Below are positions 15,576-24,699 of a DNA stretch of 64,000 nt, piece after piece. The stretch covers positions 1,178,001 through 1,242,000 of the forward strand of contig NZ_CP108427.1 in assembly GCF_035982055.1 (NCBI RefSeq), in the 5' to 3' direction. Both the position numbers and the translations under genes were made by a program. The notes beneath the pieces are model-generated. The model had not been told where the DNA came from, did not search any database, and saw only the letters and a program-made list of their open reading frames with translations. The DNA comes from Streptomyces sp. NBC_01288 (GTDB lineage: Bacteria > Actinomycetota > Actinomycetes > Streptomycetales > Streptomycetaceae). How positions within the stretch are numbered: position 1 is the first letter of the stretch; each line of letters starts with the position of its first letter.

Positions 15576-17549
15576 TCAGGTGCCGAAGACCTGGAACTCC
15601 GAGACCTGCCCGGCCGGCCAGCCGTTGTTCGCGGTGATGTTGAGCCGTACGTAGCGGGTGGTGACGGTGGAGGGGAGCGTGAGGGTCGCGGTGTTACCGG
15701 TCGCCGGGTCGAAGGTGTAGCCCGCCGAGGCGAGCAGCTGGGTGGCGGTACCGGCGTCCGTGCCGCCCTGGACGGAGATCGTCTGGGTGCGGGTGGCCCA
15801 GGCGGTGGCCGGGGGAAGTTTCAGGACGATCCGCTTGACGGCGGTAGCGGCGCCCAGATCGACCTGGATCCACTGCGGGAAGGCGTTGTTGGCGGACTCC
15901 CAGTAGGTGTTGGTGTCGCCGTCGGTCGCGTTGCCCGAGCCGTACGTCTGGGTGTGGCTGCTCTCCGAAGTCGGTTGGTGGAGCGCCAGGTTGGTGGTGC
16001 TGGACGGCGCGTCGGTGGTGACGGTGACCTGGCCGGAGGGCTGGGACACGTTGCCCGCCGCGTCGTAGGCGACGACGTCGAAGGTGTAGGCGGTGGACGC
16101 GCCAAGTCCGGTGACGGTGAAGGCAGTTGAGCCGGTCGTACCCACCTGGGTGCTGGTCGAGCCGGAGACCCGCAGGACGCGGTAGCCGCTCACGCCGACG
16201 TTGTCGGTCGCCGTGTTCCAGCTCAGCGAGACGGAGTCGCTGGTGTGCCCGGTGACGGTCAGGCCGCCCGGCGCGGCGGGCGGTGTGGTGTCGCCTCCGT
16301 TCGGAACGACCGGCTGGGTGGGGCGAGTTGGGGTCAGCGCGAGCTGCCCCTTGAGCATGCGGCCGCCGTCGCCGGTCAGGCGCAGGTAGTAGTCGGAGGA
16401 GCAGGCGGTGCCGTCCTCGTCGAGGGCGAGGAACCCGGAGTTGGTGGGCACCCAGGCCTGGGTCTCGGCGGTCTTGGCGATCTGGTTGCCCTCGTTGAAC
16501 TCGTCGAACATGGAGATGTAGATGCCCTGCACCCCGGCCCGCACCATGTTGTAGAACTGCCGCCACATGAAGTCGCCGTGCGCGCGCTGCCGGCCGGAGA
16601 CGTCGCCGGGCAGGACGCAGGGCTGGAAGTCGATGCCGTTGGCGTTGCAGTCGGCCTGGTCGGGGACGGTGTACGTGGTGTAGGCGTTGTCGGCCTCGCC
16701 CACAGTGCCGATGGCGCCGACCATCCACGGCGAGATCATGTTGAAGGCGTGGTAGACGCCCGAGAAGCCGGGCTGCGAGCCCCCGGTGCCCGTCCGCCAT
16801 TCACGCGGGACGCCGCCGATGACGTAACAGCCCTGATTCTTGAACCAGTTGACGACGTCGAGACAGGCGTCCGGGGTGAAGGGGTGGTTGGGGTCGTTGA
16901 AGCCGAAGCCCCAGACGCAGACTACCGGCTTGCCGTTCTGCTTCGCGTAGGCCGAACTCGCCGTGTGCGCGGACATCTTGTTCGTCCAGTCCGTCTTGAT
17001 CTCGGACTGCATGTTCGTCCAGTTGGAGACGTCGTACATGATGTAGAACTTCCGCGCGTACGACTCGGCCGCGCTGCGCACCTTGGTCGCCATGGCGTCG
17101 CGGGTGGGGCCCTCGCCGCCGGTGGGGTTGAAGCGCTGGAGCGCGGCGGTGTCGATGTTGTTCTGCTGCATCCACAGGAAGTGGGTGTTGACCGTCTGCT
17201 GGTCGTAGGACGAGAACAGCTTGGCGGGCTGGCCGTTGCCGAGGGCGGCGTACGACGTCTGGTACGTGTTGGTGTACTCCCGCACATCGGGCCAGCAGCT
17301 GATGCCGGTGTTGGTCGGGGACGGCGACTGGCTCCAGTTCTGGGTCCAGTGCCACCAGCCGTTGATGGGCGCACCGTCACCGATGCAGGCGAACCAGCCC
17401 TGGTAGCCGACGGTGATCTTGCCGACGACATCGCCCGGCGCGCTGGCCGCCGACGCGGCTGGGGCGAGTACAGTCTCGGCCGCTCCTACCGTTCCTACGG
17501 CCGTGGTCGCGATCGCGGCTCTCAAGAAGACTCTGCGTGTGACACCCAT
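15576..17549 (-). CDS. Secreted GH71/GH99-like glycosidase with FnIII and discoidin (F5/8C) modules
   Basis: This 657-aa protein is exported through Tat: TRRVFLRAA is a twin-arginine motif and AASA a likely cleavage site near residue 35. A catalytic region of about residues 40-405 resembles the GH71/GH99-type barrels often labelled xylosidase/arabinosidase in Streptomyces. It opens with GKITVGYQGWFACIGDGAPI and has FMWRQFYNMVRAGVQGIYISMFDEFNEG near its end; acidic residues there are catalytic candidates. An FnIII domain (about 425-510) and an F5/8C discoidin carbohydrate-binding domain (about 515-657) follow. AGGAG precedes the ATG at 17549. The two GH87-like genes upstream carry the same discoidin type, hinting at a shared alpha-glucan target. 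Confidence 0.78.
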   Translation of the reverse strand: MGVTRRVFLRAAIATTAVGTVGAAETVLAPAASAASAPGDVVGKITVGYQGWFACIGDGAPINGWWHWTQNWSQSPSPTNTGISCWPDVREYTNTYQTSYAALGNGQPAKLFSSYDQQTVNTHFLWMQQNNIDTAALQRFNPTGGEGPTRDAMATKVRSAAESYARKFYIMYDVSNWTNMQSEIKTDWTNKMSAHTASSAYAKQNGKPVVCVWGFGFNDPNHPFTPDACLDVVNWFKNQGCYVIGGVPREWRTGTGGSQPGFSGVYHAFNMISPWMVGAIGTVGEADNAYTTYTVPDQADCNANGIDFQPCVLPGDVSGRQRAHGDFMWRQFYNMVRAGVQGIYISMFDEFNEGNQIAKTAETQAWVPTNSGFLALDEDGTACSSDYYLRLTGDGGRMLKGQLALTPTRPTQPVVPNGGDTTPPAAPGGLTVTGHTSDSVSLSWNTATDNVGVSGYRVLRVSGSTSTQVGTTGSTAFTVTGLGASTAYTFDVVAYDAAGNVSQPSGQVTVTTDAPSSTTNLALHQPTSESSHTQTYGSGNATDGDTNTYWESANNAFPQWIQVDLGAATAVKRIVLKLPPATAWATRTQTISVQGGTDAGTATQLLASAGYTFDPATGNTATLTLPSTVTTRYVRLNITANNGWPAGQVSEFQVFGT

Positions 17550-17590
17550 CGGGACTCCTCCGGACTCCTCTTCGGTTTTCCTCGGTGGTC

Positions 17591-17630
17591 GGTGCCGCCG
17601 GGCGCGCTCGTACCTGCGCCCGGCGGCACC
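17591..17630 (-). terminator. Intrinsic terminator after the first GH87-like gene
   Basis: A perfect 15-bp stem (GGTGCCGCCGGGCGC at 17591-17605 with its complement at 17616-17630) has a 10-base loop. It lies 12 bases beyond the stop of the gene ending at 17642 and ahead of the Tat glycosidase start. Confidence 0.85.
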
Positions 17631-17641
17631 CTCAGGTCGGA

Positions 17642-20600
17642 TCAGCTGTTCCAGACCTGGAACTCGGAGATCTGGCCGGCCGGCCAGCCGTTGTTCGCCG
17701 TGATGTTCACCCGGAGGTACCGCTGGGTGGTAGCGCTGAACGTGAGAGTGACCGTGTTGTTGGTGGTGGGATCAAAGGTGTACGTCGCCGACGACTTGAC
17801 GGTGCTGAAGGAGGAGCCGTCGGTGCTGCCCGACAGGGACAGCGTCTGGTTGCGGGCGCCCCAGGTCGCGGGGAGCTGGAGGACGACCCGGCTCGCGCTC
17901 TGTGCCGAACCGAGGTCAACCTGGACCCACTGCGGGAAGGCGTTGTTGGCGCTCTCCCAGTAGGTGCCCTGGTTGCCGTCCGTCACGTTCGAGGACGCGT
18001 ACACGTCGGTGTGGCTGGACTCGGTGGTGGCCGCGCCGGCCGCCAGGTTCCTGCTCACCGTGCCGGCGCCGACGCCCGTCAGCGCGACGGTGGTCGTGCC
18101 GTTCGACGCGTTGCTGGCGATGCTGAGATCACCGGCGCGGGTGCCGGACGCGGTGGGCGTGAACGTGACGCTCACCGTGCAGGAGGCGCCCGCCGCGATC
18201 GACGAACCGCAGGTGTTGGTCTGCGCGAAGTCGCCCGTGACGGTGACGCCGGAGACGGTCGCCGCCGCCGTACCGGAGTTGGTCACCGTGACCGTCTTCG
18301 CGCTACTGGCGGTGTTGAGCGCCTGAGTGGCGTACGACAACGACGTCGGGTCCGCCGACAGGGTCGCCGGCGAGGAGCCGCCCCCGCTCGGGAACACCTC
18401 GAAGTCCGACAACTGGGCAGCGTCCCAGCCCGTGTTGGCGGTGATGTTGACCCGCACGTATCTCGCGGTGGCCGAACTGAACGTGATGGTCGCCGTGTTG
18501 CCGTTGGCGCTCGGGTCGAAGGTGTAGCCGGCCGAGGCCTTGAGCGTGGAGAAGCTGGAGCCGTCCGTCGATCCCTGCACCGACAGGGTCTGCGTACGGG
18601 CCGACCACGCGGTCGCCGGCGGGAGCTTGAGCACGACCTTGCCGACGCCGTAGTTCTGGCCGAGGTCGACCTGGGCCCACTGCGGGAACGAACCGTCCGT
18701 GCCCTCCCAGTACGTCGACGCGTCCGTGTCGGTGAGGTTCGAGGCGACGTAGGGACTCGTGCTCGAACTCGCCGATGCCGGTCGCCCGGCGGCGATGTTG
18801 GTGGTGCTGTCGATGCCACTGCCGGTCAGGGACACGGCAGTTGGGCTGTTGTTGGCGTTGCTGGTGACGGTCAGGGTGCCCGCGCGTGCTCCGCCCGTGG
18901 TGGGCTTGAAGCCGACGGTGACCGTGCAGGAGGCACCGACCGCGAGGGTCGAGCAGTTGTTGGTCTGGCTGAAGTCACCGGTCGCCGCGACGGCCGAGAC
19001 GGTCGCCGACGCGGTGCCCGAGTTGGTCACCGTCACGGTCTGCGCGGTGGCCGACGAGCCGACCACCGTGGCGGGGAAGGACAGGCTCGCCGGATCGGTG
19101 TTCAGCACCGGGCCCGGCGCGGTGCCGGTACCGGAGAGGCTGACCGTGCTGGTGGTGCCGCCCGCGTTGACGGTCAGCGCGCCATTGCGGCTGCCGGTCG
19201 CCGTCGGCGCGAACTTCACGCTGACGGTGCACGAGCCGTTCGCCGCGATCGACGAGCCGCAGGTGTTGGTCTGGGCGTAGTCGCCGCTGGTCGAGATCGA
19301 CGAGACGGACGCGGCGGTGTTGGTCGGGTTGGAGACCGTCACGGTCTGCGCGGCACTCGTCGAACCGGTCGCCACCGAACCGAAGTTGAGCGCGCCCGGG
19401 GTGGCCGTCACGCCCTCCGACGGATAGGGCGGGAAGACCGGAGCGGGCCAGCCGCCGCAGTACGGCGTGCCGCTGATGCCGGAGTTGCCGCCGCCGTCGG
19501 TGATGACGAAGTTGCCGCCCGAGCAGTTGTACACCGGGTTCGAGTAACCGACGCCGGTCGCCGTGACGTTGGTGAACTTGGCGGCGCCGCCGGTCTGTTC
19601 CTGGAGGGCGAAGGTTCCGGTGCCGGCGATGGTCACGTTGTTGAGGTTGACCCCGCTGATGGTGCCCTCGACCCACTGGACCGCTTCGTAAGGGCTCTGC
19701 TGGATCAGCGCGTTGGTCACGTTGATCGGGCCGGTGATCGCGCCCTGACTGCCGTCGAACCACAACGCCCCTACGCCGAACTGCCAGTTCGGGTCGAGGC
19801 TGCCGGCCCGGACCATGGTGTTGTCGGAGATGGTGGTGGTGCCGACCGGCGTCGACGTGAAGCGCTGCCCCACGTGGATGCCGCCGCCCTGGGCGATGCC
19901 GGTGTCCACGACCCGGTTGCCGCTGACGGTGTTGTCGTGGCCGCCGTAGATCGCGATGGCGTTGGCGAGGATCTGAAGCGACACGGTGTTGTTGGAGATC
20001 GTGTCGTTGGCGTCGGCGCCGAGGGCGGAGTCCGCCCAGGTGGCGATGCCGTCGTCGCCGGTGTTGCGGATCTCGCTGTTGGTCACCTTCGAGTTGGTGA
20101 CGCCGCCGTGGAAGTTGATGCCGTCGGCGGTGGTGTCACGGATGCGCATGCCGGTGAACGTCAGGCCGTCCATCGGTCCGTCCATCCAGGCGCCGACCTT
20201 CATGTGGTCGATCCACAGGTTGGAGACGGTCGAGTCGCTCAGCGCGCCGCCGATGCCGTTGACCTGGGCGCTGTCGTCGCGTTCCTGGACATTGCCGAAG
20301 ATGGCGAAGTTCTGGAGGCGTACGTCGGTGCTCGCGTTGGGCGCGGAGTTGCCGTAGAAGCCGGGGGCCGTGCCGGTGACGGTCGAGTACCACATGCCGG
20401 CGCCGGCGATCGTGACGTTGTTGACGCTGATGTGGCCGGGGATGTTGAAGGTGCCCGGCGGGATCCACACGGTGCCGCCGGGGCCCGCCGAGCTGATCGC
20501 GGCGTTGAACGCGCTGGTCGCGTCGGCCACGCCGGTCGCGTCGGCGCCCTTGCTGGTCACCGACACCGCACCAGAGGGTGCGGTCAGGGCGGCGCCGACC

Positions 20601-21202
20601 TGCTCGAAGTCGGCGAAGTCGATCGTGTACGAGGAGGCGGTGTCCCCCGCGTCGACCTGGAGCTTGAAGGTCGTGCCCGCCGGATAGGTGGTGGTGAACA
20701 GGCGGTGGGCCTCGTCGAAGAAGTGGTGCGGGTTGCTGCCCGGGGTGTTGGTGAAGGGGTAGCTGCCGTAGTACCAGCTGTAGGCGTTGGTCAGGGTGAA
20801 GTCGGGCTGCTTGACGCCGTTGACGTACAGCGACAGCGCGGCGGTGTAGACCGAGCCGCCCGAGGTGTCGGGGATGCTGTAGCGGAAGTTGATCGAGTTG
20901 GTCGCCACCGGCGTGGTGAACGTGACGTACTGGCCGGTGCCCTGGAGGGTCGTCGCCTTGCGGTACGACGCCTCGTCGGCCAGCTGGCCCGCGGTGTAAC
21001 TCGGGCCGATGGCCGAGCCGTTGGTGGCGGAGTTCTCCGCCTGCACCTCGACGTAGGGCAGGCTCGCGCCGCTGCCGCCGGTGGCGGTGGACGCCGCCGC
21101 GGCGGGTGGGACAGCGAGAGCGAACACGCCCACGGCGGCCAGCATCACGGTGCTGACCACCCAGACGAGGGCTCGTCTCAGGTCTCGGATGGAATGGAAC
21201 AC
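17642..21202 (-). CDS. Secreted GH87-like beta-helix enzyme (alpha-1,3-glucanase/mycodextranase type), multimodular
   Basis: This is a 1186-aa exported enzyme. The signal peptide ends near AAAA at about residue 37. A CBM35/CBM6-like domain fills about 48-210. The parallel beta-helix catalytic domain (about 212-600) has Asp360 in TADGINFHGG and Asp383-Asp384 in NTGDDGIATW; the 23/24-residue spacing fits the catalytic Asp trio known in GH87 alpha-1,3-glucanases. Immunoglobulin-like choice-of-anchor-D repeats follow (about 610-820), then F5/8C (825-950), another such repeat and a terminal F5/8C (1052-1186). The GTG start at 21202 has AAGGAG six bases upstream. Such proteins are sometimes mislabelled adenylyl cyclase. 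The likely substrate is fungal or dental-type alpha-1,3-glucan. Confidence 0.8.
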   Translation of the reverse strand: MFHSIRDLRRALVWVVSTVMLAAVGVFALAVPPAAAASTATGGSGASLPYVEVQAENSATNGSAIGPSYTAGQLADEASYRKATTLQGTGQYVTFTTPVATNSINFRYSIPDTSGGSVYTAALSLYVNGVKQPDFTLTNAYSWYYGSYPFTNTPGSNPHHFFDEAHRLFTTTYPAGTTFKLQVDAGDTASSYTIDFADFEQVGAALTAPSGAVSVTSKGADATGVADATSAFNAAISSAGPGGTVWIPPGTFNIPGHISVNNVTIAGAGMWYSTVTGTAPGFYGNSAPNASTDVRLQNFAIFGNVQERDDSAQVNGIGGALSDSTVSNLWIDHMKVGAWMDGPMDGLTFTGMRIRDTTADGINFHGGVTNSKVTNSEIRNTGDDGIATWADSALGADANDTISNNTVSLQILANAIAIYGGHDNTVSGNRVVDTGIAQGGGIHVGQRFTSTPVGTTTISDNTMVRAGSLDPNWQFGVGALWFDGSQGAITGPINVTNALIQQSPYEAVQWVEGTISGVNLNNVTIAGTGTFALQEQTGGAAKFTNVTATGVGYSNPVYNCSGGNFVITDGGGNSGISGTPYCGGWPAPVFPPYPSEGVTATPGALNFGSVATGSTSAAQTVTVSNPTNTAASVSSISTSGDYAQTNTCGSSIAANGSCTVSVKFAPTATGSRNGALTVNAGGTTSTVSLSGTGTAPGPVLNTDPASLSFPATVVGSSATAQTVTVTNSGTASATVSAVAATGDFSQTNNCSTLAVGASCTVTVGFKPTTGGARAGTLTVTSNANNSPTAVSLTGSGIDSTTNIAAGRPASASSSTSPYVASNLTDTDASTYWEGTDGSFPQWAQVDLGQNYGVGKVVLKLPPATAWSARTQTLSVQGSTDGSSFSTLKASAGYTFDPSANGNTATITFSSATARYVRVNITANTGWDAAQLSDFEVFPSGGGSSPATLSADPTSLSYATQALNTASSAKTVTVTNSGTAAATVSGVTVTGDFAQTNTCGSSIAAGASCTVSVTFTPTASGTRAGDLSIASNASNGTTTVALTGVGAGTVSRNLAAGAATTESSHTDVYASSNVTDGNQGTYWESANNAFPQWVQVDLGSAQSASRVVLQLPATWGARNQTLSLSGSTDGSSFSTVKSSATYTFDPTTNNTVTLTFSATTQRYLRVNITANNGWPAGQISEFQVWNS

Positions 21203-21390
21203 GTGCCACTCCTTACGTAATGAAATGCCGGAACTGTCGCGCTGGTGCCGCCAGAGAGGGAGGGGAGATGGGGGGTCGGTGACGATGCATGGGGGACCGT
21301 AATATCGTTGACATGATCACGCAATATCTCGACAGGACTTTGCAACAAACAAATTTGGATCCCGCAAGATCTCAGGTGTCCGCACACGCG

Positions 21391-21425
21391 AAGGTGCCGC
21401 CGGACGGATCGTCCGGCGGCACCTT
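21391..21425 (-). terminator. Intrinsic terminator after the second GH87-like gene
   Basis: A perfect 16-bp stem (AAGGTGCCGCCGGACG at 21391-21406, complement 21410-21425) has a 3-base loop, 30 bases past the stop at 21456. The AT-richer stretch 21226-21380 beyond it should hold the promoter of the gene starting at 21202. Confidence 0.85.
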
Positions 21426-21455
21426 GGGGAGAGTGAAGTCAGGAAGCGGGCAGGA

Positions 21456-24400
21456 TCAGGCGTTCCAGACCTGGAACTCGGACAACTGGCCCGCGGGCCA
21501 GCCGGTGTTGGCGGTGACGGTGACGCGGAAGTAGCGCTCGGTGGTGGCGGGGAAGGTGAGCGTCACGGTGTTCTTGGTGACCGGGTCGAAGGTGTGGGTG
21601 GCCGAGGACTTCAGGGTGACGAAGGTCGTGCCGTCGGTGCTGCCGCCCAGGGCCAGGGTCTGGGTGCGTGCACCCCAGGAGGCGGGCAGTTGCAGGACCA
21701 CGCGGGAGGCGCTCCGGGCCGAGTCGAGATCCACCTGGACCCACTGCGGGAACGTGTTGTCGGCGCTCTCCCAGTAGGAGTTCTGGTTGCCGTCCGTCAC
21801 GTTCGACGACGGGTACACGTCGGTGTGGCTGGACTCCCTGGTGGGCCTGCCGGCGGCGAGATTCGTTCCGGCGGTGTCGGTACCGGTGCCCGAAAGGCCC
21901 ACTGTGGTGGGGCTGTTGGACTGGTTGCCGGTCAGGGTGAGGGTGCCGGTGCGGGTGCCGGAGGCGGTGGGTGTGAAGGTGACGGACACCGTGCAATTCG
22001 CCCCGACTGCAAGGGAGTCGCCGCAGGTGTCGGTCTGGGCGAAGTCATCACCGGCCGTGATCCCGGCCAACGAGGCGGCGGCGGTACCGGAGTTGGTGAC
22101 GGTGACGGTCTGCGCGGCGCTGGTCGTGTTCACCGCCTGGGCGGCGAAGGTGAGCGTTCCCGGAGATGCGGTGAGCGTGGCCGACGGTGAGCTACTCCCC
22201 GTAGCGAAGGCGAAGTTGTTGATGTTCCAGCCGCCGCTGTCCTGATTGAGCGTCAGAATCTGCCGACCGGCGGGCAGGGTCACCTGCGTGGTCGCGGTGC
22301 CCCAGGTCTGCCAGTCGCCGGTGGCGGGCAGGTCGACGGCGCCGGTGAGGTTCGTGCCGGAGGCGTCCGACAGGTGCAGCGCGCCGGGCACCGCGGACGG
22401 GGCCGCGACGCGCAGGTCGAGGGTGTAGGTGCCGGCCGTGGCGACGTCCACGGTGTAGCGGAACCACTGTCCCGCGTCGGTCCAGCCGAGGTTGTAACCG
22501 CCGCCGGTGTCCGAGGTGTTGTCCAGGTCGACGCCGTCGGCGCGGTAGGAGTTGGCGCTGCCGTTGACGGAGTTGACGTTGTACGCGATCCCCTGGCCGC
22601 CGGTGTCGTAGTCCTCCGCCTGGACCGTGCCGGGCACGGCGGCCGGGGTGCCGCCGTAGGGGCCCTCGGGAGCGGTCGGCGGCCAGTGGTTGTCGCTCAA
22701 CGTGGCGACGAATCCGGTGGAGTTGTTGACGAAGGCCGAGGTGCCGGCGGCAAGTCCCGTGACGGTGTTGCCGGTTATCGTCGCGGAGCCGGTGGGCGCG
22801 GGGTAGAACGGCGGCGAGATCGCGATGCCGTTGCGGCCCGGGGCGTTGACTGTGTTGTCCTGGAGCAGGGTGTTGGTCGAGGTGGAGAAGGCGATGCCGT
22901 CGTAGAGGGAGTCGGTGACCGTGTTGCCGGTCACCGTGACCTTGTCGACGGTCCCGGTGTTCTGTCCGTCGCCGCCGTTGCCGACGTGCAAAGCGGGTTG
23001 GCCCTGGCTGTAGGCGTTGCCGCCGGAGCGGACCACGGTGTTGCCGGTCACGGTCGCGGAGAGCAGGTCGCTGCCGTTGACACCGAAGCGGCCGGCGCCC
23101 AGGCCGATGTAACGGGCCGTGTCGCTGATGTAGTTGTCCTTGACCTGGTGGCCGCTGCCGCCGTAGATCCCGATGCCCTTGCCGCCCCAGGGCGCGATCG
23201 AGGTGTTGCCGCTGACGGTGACATCGGTCATCGGGTTGTAGTGGGTCTGCGAACCGTCGCTGTTGGTGTTGTAGGCGACCGAGTTGATGGCGATCGCGTC
23301 GTCCCCGGTGCCGCGCACGAAGTTGTTCGTGACCGTCAGGTCGTTCCCGGTGTCCGCGCCCAGCGACACGTTGTTGACGTTGATCCCGTCGGCCCAGATC
23401 GACGTCAGCCTGCTGTTCTTCACCGTCCCGCCGGTGCCGGAGGCCCAGAAGCCGGACATGGTGTGCTGGGTCCAGATGCCGTCGGCCACCCAGTCGGTGC
23501 CGGTGGTGTCCATCGCGCCGCCGTCCCCGCCGATGGTGCTCCGGCTGACGGCGTTGGCGTCGATGTGGAAGTCGCGCACCGTGCAGGAGGTCAGGTCGAA
23601 CAGGGCTGCCAGCGGAGTGGAGTTGGGGACGGGTACGTCACGGTAGACCGTGCTGTACCAGAGGCCCGCGCCCGCGATGGTGATCCCTTGTGCGTCCAGT
23701 CCCGCGGTGCCCTTCACGTAGAAGGTGCCCTGCGGGATCCAGAGGATCTTTCCCTGTTGCTCGGCCTGGTCGACGCAGTTCTGGATGGCGGCCCGGCTGT
23801 CCACGGCCTGGCTGTCGGCCGCGCCGTTGGTCGGGTTGTTGTCCGCCACCGCGCCACAGCTCGTGATCGAGATCGAGTTCGCGGGCTGCGTCTGCGGCGC
23901 CGGCGGGTTCTCCACGTCGACGGAGTCCACGTCGTAGAAGGACGCGCTGTTGTCGGAGTCCTTCCGCAGCGAGAACGTGGCGCCCGCCGGGATCGGGGCC
24001 CCGGTGACGAAGGTGTGCGACTCGTCCCAGAAGACCCTCGGGTCGCCGTCGGCCGGGTTCTGGTCGTCGCTCGTGTTGTAGTTGCCGTTGCCCTCGTACA
24101 CCCAGGTCTGCCGGGAGTTGAGGTTCAGCGCCTGCCGGAACACGCCGTTGACGTACAGGTTCAGCGTGCCGGTGAGACCACCGCCGGAGGCCGAATCCGG
24201 GATGCTGGCACGGACGTTGAGGAAGGAGATGGGCTGCCCGGTGGTGTTCGTCCACTGCACCGACTGACCCGTGTCGCCCAGGTGCACATAGGAATGGCCG
24301 GACGCCTCCAGGACGGCGCTGGAGTACTGCGTGGTCGGCGCCGAGGCCAGCGACCGAACTGCCGCGCCGCCGCCGGGAGTTCCCCCCTCGGCCTCATAGA

Positions 24401-24557
24401 CCGAGAACGGCGTCGTCGCACCCACCGCCGCGCTCGCGACGGCCTTGCTCGGCGGCGCCTGCTGTGTGGCGGCGGCCGGTAAGACGGACACGCACAGCGC
24501 ACCGACCGCGGCGACGACGGCCACCGCCAGTTGCCGGGGTCTGAGGATCGTCAGCAT
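21456..24557 (-). CDS. Secreted GH87-like beta-helix enzyme with CBM6 and discoidin modules
   Basis: This is a 1033-aa exported enzyme related to its downstream neighbour. The signal peptide (LAVAVVAAVGALCVSVLPAAA) comes first. A CBM35-like domain follows at about 50-225. The beta-helix catalytic domain is at about 228-640, with Asp390 in WADGINVNN and Asp419-Asp420 in GTGDDAIAI. A CBM6-like domain (about 650-790, VQAEDYDTGGQGIAYN), a choice-of-anchor-D repeat and a C-terminal F5/8C domain (about 895-1033) follow. The Asp spacing (29/30) differs from the first enzyme, so specificity may differ. ATG at 24557 is chosen because GAAGGAG lies six bases upstream; a GTG 15 bases earlier has none. 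Confidence 0.78.
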   Translation of the reverse strand: MLTILRPRQLAVAVVAAVGALCVSVLPAAATQQAPPSKAVASAAVGATTPFSVYEAEGGTPGGGAAVRSLASAPTTQYSSAVLEASGHSYVHLGDTGQSVQWTNTTGQPISFLNVRASIPDSASGGGLTGTLNLYVNGVFRQALNLNSRQTWVYEGNGNYNTSDDQNPADGDPRVFWDESHTFVTGAPIPAGATFSLRKDSDNSASFYDVDSVDVENPPAPQTQPANSISITSCGAVADNNPTNGAADSQAVDSRAAIQNCVDQAEQQGKILWIPQGTFYVKGTAGLDAQGITIAGAGLWYSTVYRDVPVPNSTPLAALFDLTSCTVRDFHIDANAVSRSTIGGDGGAMDTTGTDWVADGIWTQHTMSGFWASGTGGTVKNSRLTSIWADGINVNNVSLGADTGNDLTVTNNFVRGTGDDAIAINSVAYNTNSDGSQTHYNPMTDVTVSGNTSIAPWGGKGIGIYGGSGHQVKDNYISDTARYIGLGAGRFGVNGSDLLSATVTGNTVVRSGGNAYSQGQPALHVGNGGDGQNTGTVDKVTVTGNTVTDSLYDGIAFSTSTNTLLQDNTVNAPGRNGIAISPPFYPAPTGSATITGNTVTGLAAGTSAFVNNSTGFVATLSDNHWPPTAPEGPYGGTPAAVPGTVQAEDYDTGGQGIAYNVNSVNGSANSYRADGVDLDNTSDTGGGYNLGWTDAGQWFRYTVDVATAGTYTLDLRVAAPSAVPGALHLSDASGTNLTGAVDLPATGDWQTWGTATTQVTLPAGRQILTLNQDSGGWNINNFAFATGSSSPSATLTASPGTLTFAAQAVNTTSAAQTVTVTNSGTAAASLAGITAGDDFAQTDTCGDSLAVGANCTVSVTFTPTASGTRTGTLTLTGNQSNSPTTVGLSGTGTDTAGTNLAAGRPTRESSHTDVYPSSNVTDGNQNSYWESADNTFPQWVQVDLDSARSASRVVLQLPASWGARTQTLALGGSTDGTTFVTLKSSATHTFDPVTKNTVTLTFPATTERYFRVTVTANTGWPAGQLSEFQVWNA

Positions 24558-24662
24558 GGGAGGCTCCTTCACGGAGTGGGGGGAGACCGGCGCCCCGACC
24601 GTACAGAGACCCCATCGACCCCGCTAGATTCCGACGAAGTAAAGAATGCAATTCGCAAGCCA

Positions 24663-24679
24663 CTGCAAGTTTCTTGCAG
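24663..24679. promoter_or_regulatory. Candidate operator palindrome upstream of the GH87-like gene
   Basis: CTGCAAG-TTT-CTTGCAG is a perfect 7-bp inverted repeat in an AT-richer stretch. It lies between the start at 24557 and the stop of the aldo/keto reductase at 24700. It could be a LacI- or GntR-type operator controlling the glycosidase gene. No other perfect copy was noticed in the window. Confidence 0.35.
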
Positions 24680-24699
24680 ATATGCGCAACTCGCTGACG

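Noticed and set aside
17642..21202. Annotation as adenylyl cyclase, a label often attached to such proteins
   Set aside because: The protein is secreted, beta-helical and carries GH87-type Asp motifs and carbohydrate-binding modules; no cyclase motif is visible.
17585..21220. A 1211-codon open frame on the plus strand, opposite the GH87-like gene
   Set aside because: It is a mirror of high third-position GC in the real gene. It has an Arg/Gly/Val-rich composition, no family sequence and no ribosome binding site.
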